Below, piece by piece: positions 1-14,694 of a stretch of DNA of 64,000 nucleotides. The stretch lies in NCBI GenBank assembly GCA_963513935.1, contig OY740767.1, forward strand, positions 81,022,060-81,086,059, in the 5' to 3' direction. Numbering within the stretch: the first letter of the stretch is position 1; every line of letters starts with the position of its first letter. This stretch comes from Aphrophora alni. Lineage: Eukaryota; Arthropoda; Insecta; Hemiptera; Aphrophoridae. The position numbers and the translations under genes are program-made. The notes under the pieces were generated by a model that was not told where the DNA came from, did no database searches, and saw nothing but the letters and a program-made list of their open reading frames with translations.

Positions 1-886
1 GTGGTAATGTATTTCCTAAATACACTTGTTAGCAATTTAAAATGTGATTGTGAATATATGTATTATTGTTCATATCTAGTTTTAAATCATTTCAAAGAGA
101 TAATCTTCATGGTTAAGTTAATTGATTATTCGAACTATCAATATACTGCAAAATCCCAGAGAGCTTGAAAGAGCAATATAATAAATAAACGGGAATATTG
201 CTGGAAATTTACTTCTCTAGAGTTCTGCAAAGCGTAAGGGATTTTATAGTCCCTTTTATCTATCTACCTTTATAATACCTAAGTATCATGAAAATACCAT
301 ACATTTATTATTGTGGTCAGTTAAAAGTAGTGGTAAACCTTTAAATGCAAGCGGTCGATAAATTCAAGAAAAAATATGGATTTTATCTTAACAAATATAT
401 TTATTTAAACGGTGAAACATTTAAATAACTATTTAAATCGTCATAGTTTGGACTCAAACTCATACATACTTCAGCGTATGTGGTGAATGATTTTTAAAAT
501 TATTATATTTGAGAATTTATTAACTTTAATATTTATCTAAAAAAATAAAATTAAAAAACTACCGTCAGAAAAATATTAATATATGTATATTTAATTATAT
601 TATATTTGTTTTTGAACCTTAGAGTAAGCAATAATCTTATGTAGCAATGGAATTTGCATTACCTAGTACATGTATGATACATTATTGCTGAACTCGACGT
701 ATATGTCTAAATGAACGCTCCTGATAAATCCAAATGATAAGAGTTGTGGGAAATAAACAGCTGATTCACAAACCTAGATACGGATTAAGGATATTTCATT
801 GGAAATTATTTTTCCAGCGCTACGATTATATCAGAATTGTCATATTATTATCCTTTAAAACTTAAAATTTAATGAAAATATTAAAA

Positions 887-958
887 TGTGTGAGTGTGTG
901 TGTGTGTGTGCGTTTGTGTGTGTGTGTGTGAGAGAGAGAGAGAGTGTGTGTGTGTGTT
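887..958. repeat. Compound (TG)n-(AG)n-(TG)n microsatellite
   Basis: Runs of TG, then AG, then TG again, with a few interruptions. The short open frame starting inside it (Cys-Val repeats) is a product of the repeat. Confidence 0.95.
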
Positions 959-1452
959 TAATAAAACTTTGTGTACAGGCTTTCGTTCATTAATATATGA
1001 ATATATGAAACTAATATCAGTTAACAGTTTTCAAAATGACTGCCAATTGACGTTTTATAATAACAAAACAACACACTTTTTAATACAACTTTAAATATAT
1101 ACTCGACGAAGTTACGAACTTTAATAATATATAAACTTGAAATATCCTTCAAACTATAAAATGTTCCGAATTATTTGTAGTAGCTAAAGTATTATCCAAA
1201 CATAACCCGTATAATAGAATGTTTTTCACAAATGGTATTAAAGCTTCTAAATGATATATTTTCGAATAGAGTTTTAAGTATTTTCTTCTTAAATTTGTGT
1301 AAATAGAACATGTAACCATATTGAGTTCAGAAAATTACCGAACATAACGTATCGGCTAAAATAAAATTATCATTTAACATTTGAACGTACCTCCATTCCA
1401 AATAACATAATATTAAACTACTTTCTCTTGAACCAAAACAAGTAATATTCTG

Positions 1453-1453
<1 letters not shown>

Positions 1454-1519
<66 letters not shown>
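1454..1519. repeat. (TA)n microsatellite
   Basis: Uninterrupted TA dinucleotides over about 66 bp. Confidence 0.95.
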
Positions 1520-1521
<2 letters not shown>

Positions 1522-3234
1522 GAATATATCTTGTTATACTATTTAAGTATGAGATTGTACATTGTACTAACGTTAGCTCGTATAACTCAATAAATCAGTT
1601 TAGGTTATTATAAATCATTCTTAGGGATTTGAGTGTAAATGTAATTTTAATTTTTTTATGAATTATAGGCGATACAAGATAATACAAATATTCATAAAAC
1701 CTTTTTCTAGAACGTTAATATAATCTATTACATTATATACACTTCTCTTGTTTAAAAAAAAAAAATCAAAGCTCTTATTTTTCTCAAGTTTACGTGTTAA
1801 ATAATATTCTCATGCTACTTAAAATTCATTCTTAGTCCTTCTTTATTTTACGAGAAAGAAACTTTTAAGAGGGATTGACTATCTTTATGAGCTAAAGTAA
1901 AGAACGTTTGTGAAATCATTAACACTTTGGAACAAACGAAGAATATTTACGAATTATTCTTTGGTTGCACTTATAAATAAAAAAAAACTACAATTTATTT
2001 GAAGTAGCAATGTTTGCAATTGGGTTTTCCATTAAAGAAGATATTGTAGACACATTATTGTTCTTTTATAATCACAATGTGACCATCATCAGAAGAGATT
2101 TTGTTTCTTTAAAGATCGGAAATACTCCTTCAGTAATAGGTATCATTCATTAGACACAATAGTAAGCGTTATATTTAAAAAACATAAAATCCATCCACAA
2201 TACATAGTTGTAAATTTAAATTCAAATTATGATTATATGTGTTTACTAATATCCATATCCACCGAAATTTAAATAAAACGTAGCAATGTTTCAATCATTA
2301 TAAGTTTAGATTTAATGTGTATATATTTTAATAATTATTGATGATAAAACTTATTTCACCTAAATTTATAGAATAATTATAAAATAAAAGATCACTTATA
2401 GCAACAAACAACTATGCAATAGTATAATGATTTAGGTCTTTGACTTGGTCAAAGATATTCCTAACTTGGTCTTTCTTTATAGAAAATATATTTTATTTGA
2501 TAATAGTGTTTTTTGAACGGCATCATACTGAAAAAAACAAACAGGAAAGCTTGTAAAACCACTGTAAATAAAGGAGAAATATTGTTGTAGATTTACTTCT
2601 TTAGTGTTTAAAAAAAAGAAGAAGAACTTTATAACTCCTTTATCTTCCAAGGCACAATACATAACTAATATGAAGTACAAAACATTTAAAATACTCCAAA
2701 ATACGTTTAGCACACTTTTAAAATACTCCATTATACTGATGTCATTTGGTACTGTTAAAAATATGAACATTGTTGTAAAATATGGTAAAGTGTACTTTTC
2801 GTAAACTTTTACTAGTACGTACTAGTATTATGTACAAATGTATTAATTAGTTAAGATCACTCTTCCTGGATACGTTAAAACGCTAACATATAATTATTAA
2901 TACATTTGTCTAATTGTATATGTATAGTTATGAATTATTTCCAGCTTCTTTGTACTATTATGGCAGGACAATTAAACTCTTCAAAACGTCATACACAAGG
3001 ACCTTATGACGTTTAAAGTAAGATAGTAAGATGCGATTAATTTATAAATGTTATCATGGTCTTGTAGGACCAGATGAACAATAATATTATTGGTATAGTA
3101 AGTAATTGATGACCAGTCAATGAAAAAAAAATTACACCTTAATTATCATTTATATGTTTGAAACTATTTACAGCTACATTGATCACCTATGTGTAAAAGT
3201 AATGTGTTATTAATGTTAAATTTAAATGCAAAGA

Positions 3235-3258
3235 TTTTTTTTTTTTTTTTTTTTTTTT
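3235..3258. repeat. Poly(T) tract, 24 nt
   Basis: Uninterrupted T run. It could be the A-tail of a minus-strand retroposon, but the flanks show no recognisable element. Confidence 0.9.
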
Positions 3259-3986
3259 AACAGAAGGAATGATATAATATTAATTGAAACTTAATACTGA
3301 GACTCAAACGCTGATGAATTTATATACCAGGGTAGACAATTGACGTAAATTTTTAGACTTTGACTGAGATTGCTGTATTTAGTTTGATCATTTGTAAACA
3401 CATATTTATTGATAGAAGCAACGAAGCGAACTAGTAAATGGGTTTACCAGTACTTACAATAATATCGGTTTGAGAAGAATTAGTGATTTATTACTGTTTG
3501 AGGTTTGATAGTATGCGTCGCTAGAGAAATAAGGTTGATTTTTATACTATAAGGGAATCATAACTCTGACTACTCACAGGTGATTAAAAATTTGGATGAG
3601 AATGCGATGTATGATGCTTCACTCAACGAATTTAGTTCGTGGCTATAAAAGGAAGCTAACCACTACAACATATCCCGTCAGCAAAAATGAGCTGGTCTAT
3701 CCTTGACTAATCATAAGGTAGCGGAAACATAATGGTGGGAATCCCAGATAGGTTTTCATTGGAGGGTTGCTGATTAGTTTCAGAGAGCGGAGCCAGATGA
3801 AACAAAAAAGTTAGAAAATAAGTCACTTCATGAAAGAGGGATCTACCAAGATGTCAAGTGCTGATTGAATAATGGCCATGGAAATACTGAACTTTAGATA
3901 TTTATCGTGAATGGAATATTCAATGCGATCATACTAAACAAGATGTATACGTCTACACATACGTTGGGTTACATTATATAAGACCA

Positions 3987-3998
3987 CCCCCCCCCCCC
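3987..3998. repeat. Poly(C) tract, 12 nt
   Basis: Twelve consecutive C residues, unusual in such AT-rich surroundings. Confidence 0.9.
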
Positions 3999-6900
3999 AA
4001 CCTCTACCCGTAATATTTTGTTAGGCCAATTATTAACTATTAATATGCTGCAAATGACCGACAACACTAGAAACTATAAAATAATAAATATTGTTGTAAA
4101 TTTACTTCTATAGTAAGGGATTTCCTTATCACCTCTGTCCAATAAATACACCTAAATAGCATGAAACGCAAACCTTTCATTGTACTTTATTGAAATGTAC
4201 GTCAATATTTTTTATTTCTTTTGTAAATAATGAAAATACACATTAAAATCATCGTTGGTTGGTCGAAAGCTTATAGTCACTAAAACAAATTTGTAATGTT
4301 GGTATTTTCTCACATTTACACTAAACAATTCATAATGAATATATATTTATATTTATTATATTTGCTGTTGAAATATAAAAAACAGCTATGTTGATTCCCT
4401 CATTATTGTTATTGTTCTAAGAATTAAATTTGGTGCAATTGATAGACAGCTGACTATAAAATATAAGGACGGATTTAGGTTATATTATTCGTATTCAATT
4501 AACGTCATATGAAGAAAACGTTTGTAAAAGGCTCGTAAATTTCTCCAGCAATATTTGACGACCAGAGTATCATGCGCCTCGGGACAAATATATATATATA
4601 TAAATTTATGTCGTAAAGTTCATATGAATTATGACAAGTAGGGTCTATGGAATGTCAAATATGTATGGCATTAAATTAACCATTGTCTTGCCAACAATCG
4701 ATATGTTACAACAACAAAATAATATAAATAATATTTTTCATTAAAAATAGTATATTATATAGTAGATATAGTATATAGTAATATAGTAAATATTATTATA
4801 TATATATATATATATATTATTTTTCATTATATATTTAGATTAAATATATAAATATATATTTCTAAAATGTTTAAAATAATGGTATTTATCAGATTGGATC
4901 ATTGTTGTTCGATTTGATTTACGTCTCGATTTTAAGTAAAATAAATATATTGCGTTTTATTTTTGTTAATTTTGTACCTTTAACTGAAATGGAAATTTAG
5001 CCATTGTTAATAACAATGACGAGGTTTTCACAAAATCTCTGAATGGTGAAAGGATAATTTATAAATCAATTAAAACAATGCGTATTTTAATTAATACAAA
5101 GTATTTATTGAAGCAATTTTAATACAAACCAATATTGCTATATCTTAATGTAAATATCAGCACAAAATATCACTTTGATCATTGATTAATACAGTATATT
5201 TTATCACAACGTACTAGCACACTACATTAGATGCAATTATATTTAAACATTTATTACAATAAGCTTTATAATAAACAAAAGTTACGTCTAACAAAATAAT
5301 ACATTGACTTCCAATAAAATTATTCTAAATTGCCCATGTCAAAATGACCAAATATGTGTATTAACCATTACAGTTTCTAAGACTACCAGTATTATTTTTT
5401 GGAAATTCAAATTTATGGCGCCGCTATTTAGGATACACATATCGTTGCAGCTTTTTGTTTATAACTTTTTTGTCTTAAGGAGACGTTTAAAATTAAGTAT
5501 TACAAAAAGGGTGTTATCATTAAACAATATTACAATTACAACTTCTGAATAAAATTATGTTATTTTCTTTTTCTCATGAAGTTGTATCGTAGTTAACCAT
5601 TAACGTGTCCTGAAAGTTACATTATTCTATCAAGAACAGTAAAAGTGGAGGGTTTCCCATACGTTTAACTCAATTTGTGCAGTTGAGTGATATTCCCATA
5701 GTTAAGTCGTAAATGTCTATACAGGGTAAAAGTTTAAATAATTTATTAAAAAGATAATATTTGCCATTGCAGTTTCATTTATACTTTCCCATTAATTAAC
5801 ACAACTATTATCAACATTCACAATACATACATATTTTAAATATATGTTATAATAAAGTATTAAATATGTATTAAGAGATTATATGTATTGTAAATAGTTT
5901 AAATTTATTATTAATTGTTGGGAATGTGTGACCATTTTGAATTATTAAGGTAACAGTATGTTGTACAAAAGTGTAAATTCATTTTAAAATATGTCTTAAT
6001 TTTTATCTTCAATGTTGACATTTATATTTACTCTAGAAAAATAGACCGTTAATCTCATAATTAGTTAGAGACAGTGGTTTACTAAACACAAATATTTTTA
6101 GTATGATGGTGATTACATTGACATATTCTACTCACATATTCCACCGAATAGTTTTTGCAAAGAAATTTAATATTTAAATTCTCAATGTAATATAACTTTC
6201 TGTGAACAATCACAATTAAATAACGTGAATAACTATATTTAAGTGACTTTATTAATCAACACAATATGAAAAGTTATATTTATACTAATTGCTTTAACGT
6301 ATGTCTCCTTAGTAACACACTCGTCAATTTACGACATAATATAATAAATATGTTGTATGATGTACCTTTATACGAAAATACTTCATGTATTTTTTTCTAT
6401 ATATTATTGTCCCTTGACGCATGATATTCTGGTATCTGGTAGTAAAATGGTGGCTGAGAACTTTACGATCCTTTTCTGAACGTTTATTAAATACGGAAGA
6501 TATATTTAAAAATATCAATATCAAAATATGTTATGAATATTAAAACACTATTATGAGAATAATTGACGTAATATATCCAAAAATATAAATTTGAAATAAA
6601 ATAATTTTACGTTTCCTACCAAATACCCAGATATTTTCAATTACCCACAAATATTACAATTTTTAATAAAGACAAGTAGTAGCATAACTAATTATTTATA
6701 CTTTTAATTACGATTACATTCAATTTGTTTTATTAATACAAAACAATTAGTTTATCTGGTTTGGCTGGTAATTAGCTGGAAACAACCATACTTTGATATA
6801 CGTACATTAGTTATAAAATCGGCTGGTAATATTATTTGTATTTTAAAAAATATAATAATAATTCCATAAACAAATGAAAACTTTAATTATAGTGTACTGT

Positions 6901-9514
6901 ATTTATTACCCTTCGTTAATAATTATATAATTTTTTTAATGAAATATGTACGTGATTTAATATATTTTATATCTTTAAAACTGCATTAAAAAGTCAAATT
7001 CCTACTCTTCAAGTTATTAATAAACACTAATTCACTATTATGAGTTATTATTATGTGTTATTATTCTAGTATTTTATATACTGATGACTGATGGTACTTG
7101 AAAGAATTCCATGTTATACAAATAAAACACACACGTTTTTGTGTGTATTTTATTTGTATATTTTTTTAGTGGCTAAATTATTTACCAATGTTTATAAATT
7201 TTTCTTTAACGTCATGAATCCCTCATGGAAGTATTGTTGTTTTTTTCCTAAATATATATTTCAATGTCTGTGTAAAATTAAACATTTAGTTAACTCTAAA
7301 TAAAACAATTTAAAATATAATGGGCTATTGATAGCTATTTGAGTGACCGCCTAATCAACAATTCTCATTAGGATATGATACATATAGCTAAGTATATATT
7401 CCATTAACTTAAGCCTAAACTAGTTTCCTTTCACAGTGAATTGTGTTAAAAAATAATACGATTGAAAAGGAATAAAAGTTTTATCGTTCACTCTTCTCTC
7501 ATTAGTTCATGCAATTTTCCGGTAATATCACACTTAATCTAAGGCTCTATGTTTTTGATTTGAATTATTTACCGACAAAAGTAACACTGTAGAGAATCAT
7601 ACATGAATGATACCGGGATACTTAATATACAATTCATTGTACTAAAGAGAGCTGCTTGGAGATATAAGTTTCTCAAAGGTATTTCCTCAGATGAATAATA
7701 AAAATGTATATCGCATACACTCTCACTTTCATCCATAGTTCTAATATATTAATTGCGATAAAAATGTTTGAAAATAATAAATAATGACATTCAAATTCTG
7801 TAAACGTAAATATTTATTTTAAAGTTGTTTCCTTCTTTTAAATTTATTATGACAATTGTCTTGGAAACTAATTTGGCATACATTAGGCAGACTACATACC
7901 TACCTCTTTATGTCTTATCACTAGTCTACTTGTACAGTATTCTGTTACAGTATTGTATGAATTAGTTATTGAGTAATTATTTGTTTCTATGAAGACCAAT
8001 TTCAAGGACTATTGTGGTAGCTAGATAATCTTTTAACGGGTTGAAATAATAATACGCCTAGGCCTCTTTTAAACATCACGTTATATATGAAATATTTTAC
8101 GAAATCTTGATAATAAAATGCCTTCAAAGATGTCACTTTCTAAAAATATTTATTGGACGACCGTACTACGCAAATCTAGTAAATCAATGATAATTATTCT
8201 AATTTCGTTGTTGGACCATAAAATATAAGTCCTTCTTTTACTATAGCGACATCTGTTTCGTGAACACCAATGACCTTGTCAGGCTGACAACACCCAATAT
8301 TAAAAATACACTCCAACTTGATAAAAATTACACACGATACATACACGAATGAACATTTTACAGCAAAATCTTTAAGCACATTATCTTATCTCAATACTTA
8401 GGGATTTGAAAAATTAAGATTTTTTTGATGCAAAATTGGATACAACATTCGACTTATGAGTGGTTTGCCGGACATCCACAAGGTAAGAAAGAAACAGTAT
8501 TATTATATTACACCATGCCCTATGACATCCATGGTATTATTGAATATTATGTTATTGAAAAATAAATTCGTCAATATAACCTAAATCCGTATTTGTATTT
8601 TCAAATCAGATATTCATAAATTTTATGAAAATTAATTCACATCATGTGCCTTTTAACAGTAGCGTTATTTTTAGAATATATAAATATATATTTAAAACTT
8701 ATCATTGATAATTTACAGATGCTTCATTGATGTATTAAACTATAGTAAAGTAAAAAAAAAAGTATAATATAATAAATACACATACAATTGACATTAGGTT
8801 TGAATAGAGGAAAACTGTAATAGTTTGTTATTCAAATTGAATAATACATATTAGGTCAAAATACCTCAGAAACATTTCTGTTCATGTTTTTGTGATAAAC
8901 GAATTTTGATGAAATAGTCGTTCAAATATCATCTAGTTTAAATACATTTGCTGTTACAAATTGCTACCTAACTTTAATTTATTGCTTATATACTTTCAAA
9001 AAGGCTAGGCATATACATTTCAGTAAAGTACTATAAAAGGTTTGTCTTTCTTGTTACTTATGTCTATTTATTGCATACTGAAGGATAAAATCGGCTATAA
9101 AATAGGTTACTAGAGAAATAAATGTACAACAGTATTCATGGTTCATTAATTTGTGTAATGTTTCTCAGGGATTTGTAGTATATTGATAATAGCTATTGAT
9201 ATAAAGTGATTTAACTACTACAAGTATATTTACAGCTGGAAATAATTCAACAGTACAATTTAACACTTACACAGATGTATTTATAATAAAAAGTTAGTGC
9301 TTTGATAGTGTTATTACATTAAGCAGGTAAGCTTAACTAACACTTTAGACGAACACATACCATGTATTATAAATATAGAATACCTTTGTTTTAAATAATA
9401 CCATTCAATCCTTGTTATCAGGTGTCTATTAAAGGTGTACATCATGAATTTCTAGTCCTTAGTTAAGACTTAAAGTATTTATTTTTCAAAGAAGTGTTTT
9501 TTACGTGTCAGGTC

Positions 9515-9698
9515 GATAGCTTTAACTCTGTGTTGATGTGTATGTAACCCCATGTTCCTCCAGTGGCATGATAGGAAAGCGCGAGGTTGCCGCGATCGAT
9601 GAAAACAAAGGACGTGGAGCAACCTCGTGAGTTTGCCACTAAACAATCAAGTCAGTCAATTTAAGTCGAAAAAGAAAAAAAAAAAAAAAAAAAAAAAA
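9515..9698 (+). other. Structured GC-rich element with A-tail (SINE-like or RNA retrocopy candidate)
   Basis: An isolated island of higher GC. Two nested inverted repeats fold it: AGTGGCA (9562-9568) pairs with TGCCACT (9634-9640), and inside them CGAGGTTGC (9582-9590) pairs exactly with GCAACCTCG (9619-9627). About 35 nt after the outer stem comes a 24-nt A run (9675-9698). A stable folded core plus a 3' A-tail is the architecture of a SINE or a retroposed small RNA. I found no convincing pol III A and B boxes and do not recognise the RNA. It could also be a degenerate hairpin with a chance A run. Confidence 0.3.
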
Positions 9699-12600
9699 CA
9701 CCTACACTAGTAGAAAAACCAGCAAGTATTTTACTCTAGCGACAAGATTATACATACATTAAAAAACATATATTAACAATGAACAATTAGCAATTACTAT
9801 AAACAAATAAATATCAACAATTAGTTTAACTTTGCTTTTTATATTATGAACGACATATGCTTTGATTTTTAATAAAGAAAAACGTTGGCCAACGAAAACA
9901 TCACACCAATTTCCAATTTCCAACTTCCAATTTCATTATACATATATACATATAAATAAAACAATACAATGTACAATTGCGATACAAATTTAGTACATAC
10001 ATAAACTACAATAGTTATATTTTGATAATATAGATGAAACGAAATGATTTATCATTAAAAAAAATATGTAATGACCACGCTTGGAATAGATTAAAACTAA
10101 AGTTCAAGCTATAACTTAATGAATTTGAACACTTTAAAGAGAAAATTATACTAAAGTTTCGGAATCTCATTACTTCAAAATGTGATTATTACTGGACAAG
10201 TTCAATGTTGATTTTCTAAACTTTGTTATGTAATATTACAATATTAACCACATTTATATTGAAAATCTATCATTTCATTAATTAAATAATCAGCTTTCAA
10301 TTAGGTAATGTAATTACAATTGAATTACATTCCTTCCTTTAAAAAAATGTATACTTTATCACAAAATATAAAATTGATAAGTGCTTTCATCTACTAGATA
10401 TTGAAAATGTTTCAGATATATTATAGTTCAAAAGCAATTTGGAAAACACTAAAATTTAGACCAAATGATCAATACATTTTATTCAACTTCATATAAATTG
10501 TTGAATGTGCATGAAAACTTTTCTTGAAAACTATTATACAGCTCTCTAAGGTATAATAACAAAATTAGAAAGTTTATGTTTTCAACAAAGGATAGAATAT
10601 GAAAATCCATAAACTATATGAACCATTGATACAAAATCAGATTATATAACTTTTTTAAATAATTGTTTTTTTTTGTTTTTTTTTTTCATTCCTGACTAAC
10701 TGAAGGATAAACCTCGTTTGCTTTCAAATGCCTTCACTAAAGTTTTGGTGATCCAAAACTTATATCTTCAGAATAGTTTTTTTTTTTTTTTGGATCTCAC
10801 ACTTGAACCAGCCTGTTTTAGAAAAAAAAACAAAAAACAAAAAACAAAGGTATAATGAAGTGCATTTGAAATACTTGTACAAGTTGTTATTTTATTTTTT
10901 TTTATTATTTAGAAGATTCTTAAGTTTAACTAACCCGGCTTGGCACGAAAACGGCTAGACGGGTAGATCCCTGCATGTCAGTCGAATTAAAATGAATTAA
11001 TATATAAGAAAGAAATCTTTCCACGAGGCACGATTATCTACTTCCTTTATCTCTGAAAGGTTGAGGTTCTGTTTACATATTAGGAAGTAGATTTATCAGC
11101 AAGATAATCATCCAACCAAGCTAGCGGTCGGTGCTGTGACCTATGTACGCTACATGTATAATCCAAATAAAACAATATTAAAAGTTAAAGAAGTACAGTT
11201 GGTAAATTTAATGCAAACCATCTCTAAATATAATGTCTTGACAAATAAGACAAGTAAATATAGAATTATTGCATGCAATGTTTCAAAAATAAGTGGTTTC
11301 TGTTTATATCAGAAACCCAAAGATTTGGGTCCAACAGAATTTTATTCTCCTGCAAAATATATTGTAATTTTAACAGTAAATCATGAAATAAACACAGAGA
11401 TAAGCTATATCAATAAATTATGAAATATACTAGTCTCTTTAAATGAAATGTATCTTATATTTATTCAATATTTGTTATTAAATTAATAAGTTTAAATACT
11501 TGTCTTGGAAAAATGATTTATTATTTAAAATTGTTATCATTAAAAATTAGGTAGATAACAATGCCATTAAAATTTTATTTGTATGCAGGTGAATATACGA
11601 TTATTTAAAATTTTATATGCATTTATTTAATTTATATTTATTTATGTATTCTATATATGTATAATTTGTATAAATATATAATCTACCAATGTGTCTATTG
11701 AAAGATAAATGCAGATTTAGGACTAATATTTATTATGTGATATTTGCTGAACACATATTAAAGCTTACACCACATTAAGTTATTGTGGCTGGACAATTCC
11801 AAAGTGAAAACAATGATAAATTTTATCCCATTTGTGTCATATTGATGTGAATGATAATATTGCTTTTATGAATGAGAAATTTATCCGTGAAATTCTATTG
11901 TCACTATTCCATACATACAGTCTCCTTTATTATTTTAATCTGCGTTCAGAAATAATGTACATTATTCGACACTTGAAAGTTTTTAAAATTTTACAAACAT
12001 TCTTTATGATGCCTCATAAAATATAAAAAGTCTATATTATTCTATATTGCAACTTTTTCTGTTAAAATAAAGAAGATATAGAAATAAATATTCAAAGTAA
12101 AATAATTTAACTTAAGAAGAAAAAGTATGGATGGTATTAGGAATAATTTTAATTTCAAATAATTTTATGTTATTATAAAAAAACAGATTATATTTTCCCT
12201 TGAACTCTGTAAGAAAAATTTGTCGGACACATTTTTACTCATTATCAGATATAGTTTGAAGAAAAATTACGTTTACATATAAATGTAAGAAAATATTTCT
12301 TAAATTCATTACACATAAATTGAAGTTGACTAGTTATAACACAATTATCCTGTTTCATATTCAATTTATATATTTAATATGTACTACAGATTAATCCACA
12401 TTATTTTTCAGTCATACAAGTTTTAACCATTTAATAATTGAGATTCTGCTAATATATTGTTTAAATCAAAAGTAAATTTTGAAATTTATTGCATCCCGAT
12501 TTTTCTAATTTTGAGTGTGAGCAATTTATTATATTTATTTCATTATGAGCAGATAAATAAGTTACTCTAATATACTTTATATATCATTTGAGTTGTAACT

Positions 12601-12814
12601 ACTTAAAAAAAGTGTTTCGAAGTGTTGCTATGTTAAACAATTAACACCATTTGATAGTTATAAAGGGTATTTCTTTAAACTGTTTTACTATTGGGATGTC
12701 TTAAACTATTTTATTGTGTGTGGATGATCAGGTTTTAAAATTAGATATTCTGTTTTGTCTTTTTATGATGAAAAAAGTAATTCATCACATAATTTATGTT
12801 CTAATGAAGTTATT
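9699..12814. other. AT-rich span without recognisable gene
   Basis: Only chance open frames, for example 95 codons at 11136-11423 with no recognisable motif. The part at 10925-11130 is richer in GC and contains the inverted repeat listed separately. Several T and A homopolymers lie at 10660-10850. Confidence 0.6.
11036..11092. repeat. 11-bp perfect inverted repeat (stem-loop)
   Basis: ATCTACTTCCT at 11036-11046 is repeated in inverse at 11082-11092, about 35 nt away. The pairing extends imperfectly outward for a few more bases. It sits in a locally GC-richer segment of unknown nature. Confidence 0.6.
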
Positions 12815-13818
12815 GAGAGGCTACCCCCCTTTAGGCTCAGCAACCCGAATATAATATTATTCATTAAAAGTGTCCCCTACCTTCAAAATAGAATGGCGCA
12901 AACCGCTTTCAAATATCTCAAATAACAAAAACGTTGAGGGGGTGCAGGTTTCTTTTCAGCCATTTTACTTTTTGGGCCGCCATTTTGTTTAGGATAATCG
13001 GATTGATATTTCAATTACAGATTCTTTCTCGTCTTTTCATTACGAACAAAATGACTATTCCATGTCTATCCCATTTGGAATATTTTGCAGGGTTACCCCT
13101 CCCCCTTTTGGCCCAGGGACCCAAATTTGAAAATTATTTTGTCATGAAAAATGTTCCCTACCTCCAAAATAGAATGGCGCAAACCGCTTTCAAATATCTC
13201 AAATAACAAAAACGTTGAGGGGGGTGCAGGTTTCTTTTCAGCTATTTTAATTTTTGTCCCTCTATTTTGTTTGAGATAATGGGATTGATATTTCAATTAC
13301 AGATTCATTCTCGTCTTTTCATTACGAACAAAATGACTAATCACATGTCTATCCTATTTGGAATATTTTGCAGGGTAACCCCTCCCCCTTTGGGCCCCGG
13401 GACCCAAATTTGAAAATTATTTTGTCATGGTAAGTGTCCCCTACCTCCAAAATTTACTGGCGCAAACCGCTTTCAAATATCTCAAATAACAAAAACGTTG
13501 AGGGGGTGCAGGTTTCTTTTCAGCCATTTTAATTTTTGTCCCTCTATTTTGTTTGAGATAATGGGATTGATATTTCAATTACAGATTCATTCTCGTCTTT
13601 TCATTACGAACAAAATGACTGATCACATGTCTATCCTATTTGGAATATTTTGCAGGGTTAAACCTCTCCCTTTGGGCTCCGGGACCCAAATTTAAAAAAT
13701 ATTTTGTCATAAAAAGTGTCTCCTACCTCCAAAATAGAATGGCGCAAACCGCTTTCAAATATCTCAAATAACAAAAACGTTGAGGGGGGTGCAGGTTTCT
13801 TTTCAGCCACCCTGTATA
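12815..13818 (+). repeat. Tandem array, about 3.5 copies of a 282-bp unit
   Basis: The marker GGCGCAAACCGCTTTC recurs with GGCGC ending at 12899, 13180, 13463 and 13745, so the period is 281-283 bp. Each full unit also holds a CCATTTTG-like segment, a CAGATTC(A/T)TTCTCGTCTTTTC block and a C-rich stretch before a gggacccaaattt-type block. The copies are very similar, which suggests recent amplification or homogenisation. The last unit breaks off at TTTTCAGC and runs into CACCCTGTATA (13808-13818), a sequence that also ends the neighbouring element. Open frames here (12934-13206, 13498-13695) are repeats of each other and not genes. Confidence 0.9.
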
Positions 13819-13830
13819 GTTGGGCCACCC

Positions 13831-14232
13831 AACTAAAAGGTTGGGCTGGCTATGCATTTTCATATTCTATGTGTGATTCTAAGGTGAAAATGAAGAATAA
13901 AAAATTTTCAATATTCACTTTCTTTAGAAGCTAGACGCCATTTTGTTTTTTTACAAAAACTCACTGTAACACTGGGAATAGATTAGATATCGAGTTCAAA
14001 TTTGGAATAAGCATTTTACATGTTACGATTAACAAGTGCACATAGCACAACAAATATATTTTTATAATTTTCAAAATGGCGGCCATTAAAAATTTTTAAC
14101 ATGGAATATCTTGAAAACCGTTAACTTTACAAAAAATGAACAAAAGACAAAATATTTTTATTGTTTAACAGCAGACACAATGCTTTTTTGTAGTTTCCGT
14201 AGTTCAAAGGATAACCGAGTTATCGACAATAA
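13831..14232 (+). repeat. Left inverted arm of the 2.4-kb element
   Basis: Matches the reverse complement of 15761-16207 nearly end to end. The inner limit is where 'ggataaccgagttatcgaca' stops matching its partner. Confidence 0.8.
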
Positions 14233-14694
14233 ACTGTACCGTCGTACGTATTTTTATTAATTTGACATACAGCCGGGAGGTGCTGTACTCTAGCGTACAA
14301 CACCGAAAGCAGCGTCAGGTGACTTGGCCCAAGGCCGGTTAATGCGACACATAGGCAGATAACGTCTCAGTCCGAATCTAAATGTTTTGTCATGATGACC
14401 TAGGCTTGAATAGTTTTGTAAAATTTATAACTCGTCTTAGCGGTCATCATTTTGATCTTCCGTTGTCATAAAACAAAGTAAAATATAGTCATTTCATACG
14501 TTTCATAAAAATGTGGGCAGCTTCTTGTTTCTTTTAAAATTTCAAAAAACATCATTTGCATTCTTCATGCTTCGTCTTCAAGTTTGCGACAACTCTTGAA
14601 CCAGGTAAAAAAGATTTACCATGTTATTTTATTGAGTTAACTATGTTAAAATATGTATTCTATTTATAAATGTAAAATTTTGAAATCTGTTTTC

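Larger units (their letters stand above)
1..9500. other. AT-rich span without recognisable gene
   Basis: No open frame here has protein-like composition; the longest are rich in Phe, Ile, Lys and Asn, as expected from chance in AT-rich DNA. The stretch at 3560-4010 is less AT-rich and may be an old transposon remnant, but I recognise nothing in it. It contains a good TATA match (TATAAAA at 3644-3650) with no supportable transcript. The other content is microsatellites and homopolymers. Confidence 0.6.

Noticed and set aside
3640..3720. TATAAAAGG with a downstream TCAGCA and a short ATG frame
   Set aside because: The spacing from TATA to the initiator-like site is about 36 nt, slightly too long, and the frame has only seven codons; no transcript can be supported.
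11136..11423. 95-codon open frame
   Set aside because: No recognisable domain, AT-biased codons, and no splice or promoter signals that would set it apart from other chance frames.
12934..13934. Several 65-90 codon frames with similar starts
   Set aside because: They repeat with the 282-bp period and differ only by tandem-copy mutations; they are non-coding repeats, or lie across the element boundary.
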